From NCBI GenBank assembly GCA_023425285.1, contig JAFACY010000196.1:1-9560 (forward strand): a stretch of DNA of 9,560 nt, written 5' to 3'. Positions 1-5,245 of this stretch are shown in pieces (position 1 is the first letter of the stretch; the number at the start of each line of letters is the position of its first letter). The notes beneath the pieces are model-generated. The model was not told the origin of the DNA. It made no database searches and was given only the letters and a program-made list of their open reading frames with translations. This DNA is from Bacillota bacterium. GTDB taxonomy: Bacteria > Bacillota > Clostridia > Tissierellales > Sedimentibacteraceae. Made by a program: the position numbers and the translations under genes.

Positions 1-686
1 ATGCATACAAGGATATTGACTGCTTCAGAATTTTCACATCAGAAATTATCAGGAAGAAAATGAAGCGGGAAGAAAATCTTGATATCTATAATATGATGAC
101 ATGCCTGCAGAAGCTTAAGGAAGAAAATTATACCCACGTCTACGTATGCGTAACTCATGTGATACCGGGATTTGAATATGAGAAAATTTTGAGAGCGGCC
201 AATGAATATAAAGACAGCTTTGAAGAAATAAAAACAGCAAGAACATTTTTAGATGACCATATGGGTGAAAATGAAGTAAATGTAATAAAGTCATATGTAA
301 AAACAGATTTAAAGGATGATGAGGCAGTAATAATGGTGGGACACGGTACAGAACATGATTCCCATAAATATTACGGGCAGATTGAAAAGCTTTTGAGAAA
401 AGACATAACTAATCTACATATCGCAAGCGTTGAAGGAAATCAGTACATTGACGATATAATGGAAGAATTAAAGGAAAAGGGCTATAAAAGAATTTATCTG
501 TACCCGTTTCTGATAGTTTCAGGGGATCACTCGTTGAACGATATCGGTTCTGATGACGAAGAATCCGTAAGATCCAAAATTGCTGCAAATGGAATGGATG
601 TAGAAATGTTCTTCACCGGGATCGGTGAAAATAAGAATGCTGTCAATTTATTTGTTGACAGACTAAGTGAGATTATAAATATATAG
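1..686 (+). CDS. cbiK: Sirohydrochlorin cobaltochelatase CbiK, 5'-truncated by the window edge
   Basis: Inserts Co2+ into sirohydrochlorin in the anaerobic (early-cobalt) cobalamin pathway; cytoplasmic in Gram-positives. The open frame runs in from the window edge (first whole codon at 3), and the residues before the ATG at 60 (AYKDIDCFRIFTSEIIRKK) fit the CbiK N-terminal region. ATG 60 is therefore an internal Met, and I judge that roughly 35-40 N-terminal residues lie outside the window. Counting from Met60, the two histidines expected to bind metal and catalyse in CbiK are H95 (MVGHGT) and H157 (VSGDHSLND). The THVIPGFEYEKI block (32-43) is also typical of the family. The gene ends TAG, 37 bp before nrdD, with no terminator or obvious promoter in the gap, so read-through into nrdD is possible. 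No other cobalamin gene is visible. Family assignment is firm; metal preference (Co versus Ni or Fe) is inferred from family. Confidence 0.9.
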   Translation, partial: AYKDIDCFRIFTSEIIRKKMKREENLDIYNMMTCLQKLKEENYTHVYVCVTHVIPGFEYEKILRAANEYKDSFEEIKTARTFLDDHMGENEVNVIKSYVKTDLKDDEAVIMVGHGTEHDSHKYYGQIEKLLRKDITNLHIASVEGNQYIDDIMEELKEKGYKRIYLYPFLIVSGDHSLNDIGSDDEESVRSKIAANGMDVEMFFTGIGENKNAVNLFVDRLSEIINI

Positions 687-710
687 CAATAAGCTTTTGG
701 AAATGATTCA

Positions 711-716
711 AGGAGG
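711..716 (+). promoter_or_regulatory. Ribosome binding site of nrdD
   Basis: AGGAGG lies 7 nt upstream of the ATG at 724, a near-ideal Shine-Dalgarno that fixes the nrdD start. No convincing sigma-A promoter or NrdR-box pair is visible in the 37-bp gap after cbiK, so the nrdDG promoter may lie upstream of or inside cbiK. Confidence 0.8.
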
Positions 717-723
717 ATAAGGA

Positions 724-2925
724 ATGAATGTTATAAAGAGAGACGGAAGGCTTATAGTATTTGATAAAGGTAAGATATCCGATGCTATTCTCAAAGCGAT
801 GAACCATACGGCAATGGGACAGGATATAGGAATTGCAAAACAAATTGCACAGGAAATAACCGATGAAACGAATGAAACTATTTCTGTGGAGGACATACAG
901 GATCTTGTTGAAAAGAAGCTGATGGCAAGCCAGAGAAAGGACGTTGCCAAGGAATATATAATTTACAGAAATAAAAGAAATGTTGCAAGAGGGAGAAGGC
1001 AATATGATATATACATGGACATAGTCAATGCTGTTCCCAACGATGTTACGAGAGAAAATGCAAACATGAATGCCGACACTCCGGCAGGCATGATGATGAA
1101 ATTTGCCAGCGAATCCTCAAAGCCTTTTGTTGACGACTGCCTTTTGTCAGAACAGTCAAAGAACTATGTGGAGAACAACTACATACATGTGCATGATAAG
1201 GATTATTATCCTACAAAATCGCTTACGTGTCTGCAGCATCCGCTGGATTATATTCTCACAAAAGGATTCAGGGCGGGACACGGCTCCAGCAGACCTGCAA
1301 AGCGCATAGAAACAGCCTCCATAATAGGATGTATTTCCATGGAGCAGATACAGAATGAAATGCACGGAGGACAGTCAATACCGGCCTTTGATTTTTATCT
1401 GGCACCATATGTAAAGCTTACCTACAAGGAAGAAGTTCGCAAAATAGAGGAGCTTTTAAACACAGATTTAAGTTCACTTTACGATATAGAAATAGAGGAT
1501 TATATTGAAAGACCTTTAGACGGTCTTGAAGGTAACTCAAGATATATACAGCAAGCTATAAACAATACGGTGAAGAGAGTGCACCAATCCATGGAAGCAT
1601 TTATTCATAACATGAACACCATACATTCAAGAGGCGGAAATCAAGTTGTTTTCAGCTCCATAAATTACGGCACGGATACGAGTGCCGAAGGCAGATGCAT
1701 AATAAGAGAGCTGCTGATTTCAACCTACAAGGGTGTGGGAAACGGAGAAACCCCTATTTTCCCCATACAGATATGGAAGAAAAAACGTGGTGTGAACTAT
1801 CTGCCCGAGGACAGAAACTATGATTTATACAAATTTTCATGCAAGGTAACGGCGAGAAGATTCTTCCCCAACTATTTGAATCTGGATGCTACGTACAATG
1901 TGCATGATGACTGGGACGCAAATGATCCCCGCAGATTTGAGAAGGAAGTTGCCACTATGGGCTGCAGGACGAGAGTTTTTGAAAACAGACACGGCGATAA
2001 AACATCCATAGGAAGAGGAAATCTGTCCTTTACGACGATTAATACAGTCAAGCTTGCGCTGGAATGCATGACGATAGAGAATCCTGCGGACAGGAAAAGA
2101 GAGTTTTTTAAAAAGCTCCAGAAGTGCATAGACGTGGCGGCAGAGCAGCTATATGACAGATACGTGTTCCAATGCACCGCAATAAAGAAGCAGTTTCCCA
2201 TGCTTATGTCGGGAATGTGGCTTGAAAGCGAAAAATATGGTCCTGATGACAGCGTTAAGGACATACTGAAGCACGGAACGCTGGGCATAGGATTTATAGG
2301 CTTAGCCGAAACATTAATAGCATTGACGGGAAAGCATCACGGTGAGGATGAAAAGGCTCAGGAGCTGGGAATTGAAATTGTTGAATATATGCACAAAAAA
2401 ATCAAGGAAAAATCCGATTATTACGATTTGAATTACAGTCTGCTGGCAACACCTGCCGAGGGCTTAAGCGGCAGATTCATAAAGAAGGACAGAAAGCAAT
2501 TCGGAAGTATACCTCATATTACCGATAAGGAATACTATTCAAACAGCTCGCACGTGCCTGTGTGGTATAAATGCTCCATAGAGCATAAGGCTGAAATTGA
2601 AGCACCATACCATGAATTTGAAAGAGGAGGACACATATTTTACGTGGAGCTTGACGGTGATGCCACTCATAATCCGTCAGCCGTTATGCAGACCGTTGAC
2701 CTGATGGACAAGTACAACATGGGATACGGCTCAGTCAACCATACCAGAAACAGATGCAAAAGCTGCGGATATGAGGATGCTTCGGATAACTTAGATATGT
2801 GTCCCGAATGCGGCAGTAGGGAAATTGATACTATCCAGAGAATAACCGGATACCTGGTTGGAGGAGTGGACAGCTGGAACAGTGCCAAGAAGGCAGAATT
2901 AAAAGACAGGGTGAAGCACAATTGA
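724..2925 (+). CDS. nrdD: Anaerobic (class III) ribonucleoside-triphosphate reductase, large subunit
   Basis: Reduces ribonucleoside triphosphates to dNTPs using an oxygen-sensitive glycyl radical; works with the activase NrdG encoded next door. The 733 residues are a full-length family size. An ATP-cone allosteric domain occupies about residues 1-90 (starts MNVIKRDGRLIVFDKGKISD). The catalytic ten-stranded barrel follows: C413 in MGCRTR sits on the finger loop as candidate thiyl-radical cysteine, and C169 in SLTCLQ is a candidate partner thiol. The C-terminus has the zinc site C678/C681 and C693/C696, then the glycyl-radical motif RITGYLVGG with G709 as radical site. No key residue is missing. 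The last 4 nt overlap the start of nrdG, implying translational coupling. Formate- versus thioredoxin-dependent subtype was not resolved by eye. Confidence 0.97.
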   Translation: MNVIKRDGRLIVFDKGKISDAILKAMNHTAMGQDIGIAKQIAQEITDETNETISVEDIQDLVEKKLMASQRKDVAKEYIIYRNKRNVARGRRQYDIYMDIVNAVPNDVTRENANMNADTPAGMMMKFASESSKPFVDDCLLSEQSKNYVENNYIHVHDKDYYPTKSLTCLQHPLDYILTKGFRAGHGSSRPAKRIETASIIGCISMEQIQNEMHGGQSIPAFDFYLAPYVKLTYKEEVRKIEELLNTDLSSLYDIEIEDYIERPLDGLEGNSRYIQQAINNTVKRVHQSMEAFIHNMNTIHSRGGNQVVFSSINYGTDTSAEGRCIIRELLISTYKGVGNGETPIFPIQIWKKKRGVNYLPEDRNYDLYKFSCKVTARRFFPNYLNLDATYNVHDDWDANDPRRFEKEVATMGCRTRVFENRHGDKTSIGRGNLSFTTINTVKLALECMTIENPADRKREFFKKLQKCIDVAAEQLYDRYVFQCTAIKKQFPMLMSGMWLESEKYGPDDSVKDILKHGTLGIGFIGLAETLIALTGKHHGEDEKAQELGIEIVEYMHKKIKEKSDYYDLNYSLLATPAEGLSGRFIKKDRKQFGSIPHITDKEYYSNSSHVPVWYKCSIEHKAEIEAPYHEFERGGHIFYVELDGDATHNPSAVMQTVDLMDKYNMGYGSVNHTRNRCKSCGYEDASDNLDMCPECGSREIDTIQRITGYLVGGVDSWNSAKKAELKDRVKHN

Positions 2926-3428
2926 AGAATAAGTTGCTTTATGTAGCCGACATTGTAGAAAATACCATAGTGGACGGCGAGGGATTCAGAACCTCTCTCT
3001 ACCTGAGCGGATGTGATATAAACTGTGAGGGATGTCACAATAAGGATCTGTGGGATATCAGTTCGGGACATGCCGTGGAAATCGACGAGGTTTATGAAAA
3101 AATAACAGGGACCTTTACAAACATCACATTTATAGGCGGTGAGCCCATGATGCAGGCAGAGCCACTTACCTTGCTTGCAGAAAAAATCAGGACAAATACC
3201 GATAAGGATATATGGATATACAGTGGGCACACCTATGAGGAGATACTATGTAACGAAGCATATTTCAATTTATTAAAGCTTTGTGATGTATTGGTTGACG
3301 GCAAATATGACGGAAATCTGTCCGGAAACAATTTGCGGTTTATAGGATCAACAAATCAACGAATCATAGATATAAAAAGATCTCTGGAAGGAAACAGTAT
3401 AGTTTTTTGGAACGATGAAGAGGAATGA
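2922..3428 (+). CDS. nrdG: Anaerobic ribonucleotide reductase activating protein (radical SAM)
   Basis: Uses a [4Fe-4S] cluster and S-adenosylmethionine to generate the glycyl radical on NrdD; cytoplasmic, oxygen-sensitive. The 168 residues match the usual NrdG size. The radical-SAM cluster motif CX3CX2C is C31, C35, C38 (SGCDINCEGCHNK). The GGEP SAM-binding motif is at 72-75, followed by a KDIWIYSGHTYEE block (about 95-107) typical of NrdG. The only start giving a complete N-terminus is TTG at 2922, which overlaps the nrdD stop codon as TTGA; an AGGG stretch about 11 nt upstream is a modest Shine-Dalgarno, so coupling to nrdD translation probably matters. A strong terminator follows the gene and closes the nrdDG unit. 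Confidence 0.95.
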   Translation: MKNKLLYVADIVENTIVDGEGFRTSLYLSGCDINCEGCHNKDLWDISSGHAVEIDEVYEKITGTFTNITFIGGEPMMQAEPLTLLAEKIRTNTDKDIWIYSGHTYEEILCNEAYFNLLKLCDVLVDGKYDGNLSGNNLRFIGSTNQRIIDIKRSLEGNSIVFWNDEEE

Positions 3429-3491
3429 GAAGGTACAAGATAGCAATTGATATTAAATAAGTAATATCAAGAAATATAATTTATAATATGG

Positions 3492-3536
3492 AACATACGC
3501 TGCAATGACGGTAAGCTTTGCAGTGTATGTTTTTAT
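3492..3536 (+). terminator. Intrinsic terminator of nrdDG
   Basis: A 13-bp stem pairs ACATACGCTGCAA (3493-3505) with TTGCAGTGTATGT (3518-3530), all Watson-Crick except one G-U. The loop is 12 nt and a T-rich tail (TTTTATATTTT) follows. It lies 64 nt after the nrdG stop and separates nrdDG from the Spo0E/EAL segment. Confidence 0.88.
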
Positions 3537-3625
3537 ATTTTGCAATGATATATTTACAGGATAATAGTTCCAATACAACAATTTGATTAAAATGTTGCAT
3601 TGATATGACAAAAAGGGAGCGAAAG

Positions 3626-3808
3626 ATGAAAATAACAAAATTTGATATTTATGAGATCAATAAAGCAATAGATGTTAAGAAAGGAATTCTTGATGCACTA
3701 ATTAATCAAAGTTCATTAAATATGACTGACGAGATACTGGAATTAAGCAATGAGATAGATAAACTAATAGTGGATTATTATATGATTGAGAGAATAACGT
3801 CGTTTTGA
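3626..3808 (+). CDS. Spo0E-family aspartyl-phosphate phosphatase (small sporulation regulator)
   Basis: Spo0E-like proteins dephosphorylate Spo0A~P and so hold back sporulation; small cytoplasmic two-helix hairpins of about 45-85 residues. This 60-residue protein fits in size and in the signature S41-N-E-I-D45 followed by KLIVDYY, which corresponds to the SQELDxLIxxYY motif with the catalytic Ser/Asp positions kept. The first half (FDIYEINKAIDVKKGILDALI) would be helix 1. I chose ATG 3626 because AGGGAG (3614-3619) sits 6 nt before it; the in-frame ATG at 3605 lies upstream of that site and has none of its own. I see no confident promoter between the nrdG terminator and this gene. The target could be Spo0A or another response regulator. 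The stop codon lies inside the promoter predicted for the next gene. Confidence 0.8.
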   Translation: MKITKFDIYEINKAIDVKKGILDALINQSSLNMTDEILELSNEIDKLIVDYYMIERITSF

Positions 3809-3832
3809 TGAAATAATATAAAATGTTATACT
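3805..3832 (+). promoter_or_regulatory. Promoter of the riboswitch-EAL unit
   Basis: TTGATG (3805-3810), 16-nt spacer, TATACT (3827-3832), the latter preceded by TG in an extended -10 (TGTTATACT). Transcription would start near 3839, about 40 nt before the riboswitch core. The -35 overlaps the stop of the Spo0E-like gene. Confidence 0.6.
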
Positions 3833-3876
3833 CATCATGCTTGATATAGAAAAAGTATTTAATTGTGTTATTACTA

Positions 3877-3960
3877 ATTGAAAAGGCAAACTTATCGAAA
3901 GGTGAGGACGCAAAGCCACAAGTCTAAAGCATGAGATGCCATGACGGTTGGGTTGCCATA
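3877..3960 (+). promoter_or_regulatory. c-di-GMP-I (GEMM-I) riboswitch aptamer
   Basis: Binds cyclic di-GMP and controls the EAL gene downstream. The sequence shows the conserved GGCAAAC (3885-3891), a 6-bp hairpin with GAAA tetraloop (CTTATC / GGTGAG), the invariant GGACGCAAAGCC (3906-3917), a second arm with tetraloop-receptor-like AGTCTAAAG, and the closing GGGTTGCC (3950-3957) that pairs with the 5' GGCAA. The base equivalent to G20 of the Vibrio Vc2 aptamer is G3886, which favours c-di-GMP over cGAMP (A there in the cGAMP-responsive variants). The stacking A47 equivalent is A3913. Family assignment rests on these matches; whether ligand turns expression on or off is not shown. Confidence 0.93.
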
Positions 3961-3964
3961 TAAT

Positions 3965-4014
3965 AAATAGTGGGAACTTAACTGCAAACTATTTTTATGG
4001 AGGAAATTAAGTTG
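3965..4014 (+). promoter_or_regulatory. Probable expression platform of the c-di-GMP riboswitch and EAL start region
   Basis: Two mutually exclusive hairpins are possible. The first pairs AAATAGT (3965-3971) with ACTATTT (3988-3994) and runs into a T-run, a weak terminator-like shape. The second pairs AACTTAA (3975-3981) with TTAAGTT (4007-4013), enclosing the Shine-Dalgarno GGAGG (3999-4003) and covering part of the TTG start (4012-4014). In addition CCATA at the aptamer 3' end (3956-3960) can pair with TATGG (3996-4000). Control of translation initiation therefore looks more likely than termination. This is inference from base pairing by eye. Confidence 0.5.
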
Positions 4015-4746
4015 CATTTGACCACAAATCTTGAAAAAGAGCTTAGAAATTCTATAACTCATTGGTTTCAACCTATCTATAATTTGAAGAATAACAGCGT
4101 TATAGGTCATGAAGCATTGTTAAGAGATGTATCAGATTTACAAATCTCACCTGTAGATATGTTAAAAAATGCTGAACAAAAAGGGTGCCGTAACATACTT
4201 GATCTGTTATCAGTAAAGAATGCAATAGATATATATATAGAAGAATTACATTGTCTTTTTATTAATATATTTCCATCAACGCTATTAAAAGAGAATTTTT
4301 TAGCATGGTGGGACATACATGTACCGCAAAGAATACCTGTTGTACTTGAGCTGCTGGAAAGTGAGCCTATCAACGATTGGGAAAAGATGAAGGCTATAAT
4401 TAATGAACTGAAAAGAAGGGGAATAAAAATTGCAATCGATGATATGGGGGCAGGATATTCTACCATCCGCCATTGGGTTGAGCTGGAACCGGAATTTGTC
4501 AAACTAGATAAATATTTTTCAGAAAATTTATCTGTTAATACACAAAAACAGAAAATAGTAAAAAGCTATGCAGATTTATTTTCTGGTACTTCTAAGTTAA
4601 TAATTGAAGGAATAGAAAAAAAAGAAGATCTTGAAACCATATATTGCTTAGGAGTTCAATATGCACAAGGTTTTTTTCTTGGCAGACCTTTACCCAGAGA
4701 AAAATGCAACATCCGTAATAATAAAAATTTGTTGACAAAGTATTAA
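4012..4746 (+). CDS. EAL-domain cyclic di-GMP phosphodiesterase
   Basis: Hydrolyses c-di-GMP to pGpG. The 244 residues are a stand-alone EAL domain with no signal peptide, membrane segment, GGDEF, PAS or REC domain, so it should be a soluble cytosolic enzyme. Numbering from TTG 4012, the catalytic set is complete: E34 (HEALLR), N85 (FINIF), E113 (VLELLE), D143-D144 (AIDDMGAGYS), K164 (VKLDKYF), E199 and E202 (IEGIE), Q219 (YAQGFFLGRPLP). An active enzyme is predicted. I chose TTG 4012 because GGAGG (3999-4003) lies 8 nt before it; the in-frame ATG at 3997 overlaps that site and has none of its own. The last 10 codons lie in a 38-nt repeat that recurs downstream of aspS, so the tail after GRPLP may not be ancestral. 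The gene is clearly more AT-rich than nrdD or valS. No terminator follows it. Confidence 0.93.
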   Translation: MHLTTNLEKELRNSITHWFQPIYNLKNNSVIGHEALLRDVSDLQISPVDMLKNAEQKGCRNILDLLSVKNAIDIYIEELHCLFINIFPSTLLKENFLAWWDIHVPQRIPVVLELLESEPINDWEKMKAIINELKRRGIKIAIDDMGAGYSTIRHWVELEPEFVKLDKYFSENLSVNTQKQKIVKSYADLFSGTSKLIIEGIEKKEDLETIYCLGVQYAQGFFLGRPLPREKCNIRNNKNLLTKY

Positions 4747-4756
4747 AGATTTAATA
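4719..4756 (+). repeat. 38-nt direct repeat, copy A (3' end of the EAL gene)
   Basis: Identical to 6537-6574 at 34 of 38 positions (no gaps), and both copies are preceded within a few bases by CCGTAA. It contains TTGACA (4732-4737), but 17 nt later has TAAGGA instead of a usable -10 box, so promoter function looks lost or never present here. It encodes the last residues and the stop codon of the EAL gene. Confidence 0.75.
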
Positions 4757-4828
4757 AGGAGGTTAGATATAGACATAAATTTCAAAAAGTACGCAGCAAT
4801 TTCTTAAAGACAGACGATAAAATACACA
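4757..4828 (+). other. Intergenic stretch between repeat A and the aspS promoter
   Basis: Starts with a good Shine-Dalgarno-like AAGGAGGT (4756-4763), followed by an open frame without ATG, GTG or TTG at a sensible distance (reads DIDINFKKYAAIS then stop). It could be the vestige of a small gene; I cannot identify it. No terminator for the EAL gene is seen here. Confidence 0.3.
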
Positions 4829-4857
4829 TTGACAAATATGAGGTACAGTGCTATTGT
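4829..4857 (+). promoter_or_regulatory. Promoter of the aspS T-box leader
   Basis: Consensus TTGACA (4829-4834), 17-nt spacer, TATTGT (4852-4857). Transcription would begin near 4864, just before Stem I of the T-box. Confidence 0.75.
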
Positions 4858-4884
4858 ATTAGCATATATTAACTAAGAATATAA

Positions 4885-5122
4885 ATTACTGAGATGGGAA
4901 GAGTAGGTATCAGGAGCTCTGCAGCGAGTCGGGGATGGTGGAAGCCTGATGAGATGAATTATACCGAAAGACCTCCCGGAGTTGATTTTCTGAAAGCATG
5001 GCAAGTAGGGAAATCCGGATTTCTCCGTTACAGGAAATAAAGAGAACTATTTGTTCAGAAATAGTTAAAAAGAATGGTACCGTGGGCAGCTCACTTCTTA
5101 AAATGAAGTGAGCTTTTATTTT
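4885..5122 (+). promoter_or_regulatory. T-box leader of aspS: Stem I with GAC specifier, Stem III, first antiterminator
   Basis: Senses uncharged tRNA and lets transcription pass into aspS. Stem I has GGGA (4896-4899) pairing TCCC (4974-4977), the loop-E AGTA (4902-4905) facing GAA (4966-4968), GGTAT/ATACC above the loop, and the distal signatures GCAGCGAG and GGTGGAAGCC. The specifier reads GAA-A-GAC, GAC (Asp) at 4970-4972; the same register in the valS leader gives a Val codon, which supports it. Stem III is AACTATTT/AAATAGTT (5045-5066). The first T-box sequence is AATGGTACCGTGGG, with the tRNA-acceptor bulge TGGT at 5075-5078. Its antiterminator pairs AAGAA (5070-5074) with TTCTT (5095-5099) and GTG (5082-5084) with CAC (5092-5094). 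Confidence 0.93.
5089..5122 (+). terminator. First T-box terminator of the aspS leader
   Basis: Perfect 9-bp stem GCTCACTTC (5089-5097) / GAAGTGAGC (5105-5113), 7-nt loop, then TTTTATTTT. Its 5' arm shares bases with the 3' strand of the first antiterminator, so the two folds exclude each other. Confidence 0.92.
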
Positions 5123-5160
5123 CCCCTTTCATCTTTTTATTATTTTTGGCATGTGGTTAA

Positions 5161-5189
5161 TAAGAGTGGTACCGCGGTCATCGCCTCTT
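5161..5189 (+). promoter_or_regulatory. Second T-box antiterminator, without its own Stem I
   Basis: Contains AGAGTGGTACCGCGG, closer to the T-box consensus than the first copy. AAGAG (5162-5166) pairs perfectly with CTCTT (5185-5189), GCG (5174-5176) with CGC (5182-5184), leaving the 7-nt bulge TGGTACC (5167-5173) that should accept a tRNA 3' end. Only about 40 nt lie between the first terminator and this module, too little for a Stem I, so it must depend on the upstream Stem I or act by acceptor contact alone. Confidence 0.9.
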
Positions 5190-5209
5190 GCATAGGGGCG
5201 ATTTTTTTT
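5180..5209 (+). terminator. Second T-box terminator of the aspS leader
   Basis: 8-bp stem ATCGCCTC (5180-5187) / GGGGCGAT (5195-5202) with one G-U pair, 7-nt loop, and a run of seven or more T. It overlaps the 3' strand of the second antiterminator, the usual T-box switch. Confidence 0.92.
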
Positions 5210-5245
5210 ATTATAGATTTTTATTATAAAATAGGAGGATGTTTT

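Noticed and set aside
673..1002. Minus-strand open frames opposite nrdD, aspS and valS (for example 673-1002, 1872-2288, 5224-5604, 7119-7553)
   Set aside because: Antisense shadows of strongly recognised genes with no family resemblance.
3500..3530. Similarity of the nrdG terminator (ATGACGGT, TTGC) to the 3' part of the c-di-GMP riboswitch, suggesting a second aptamer
   Set aside because: The conserved GGCAAAC and GGACGCAAAG blocks are absent upstream; the stretch is explained as an intrinsic terminator.
3605..3625. ATG 3605 as start of the Spo0E-like gene
   Set aside because: It lies upstream of the only good Shine-Dalgarno, which is correctly spaced for ATG 3626.
4757..4808. Small gene after AAGGAGGT at 4756-4763
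   Set aside because: No acceptable start codon at the right distance and a stop after about 13 codons; kept only as a possible vestige.
5108..5245. N-terminal extension of AspRS with a hydrophobic start beginning at 5108
   Set aside because: It translates the T-box terminator region; AspRS homology and the Shine-Dalgarno both point to ATG 5246.
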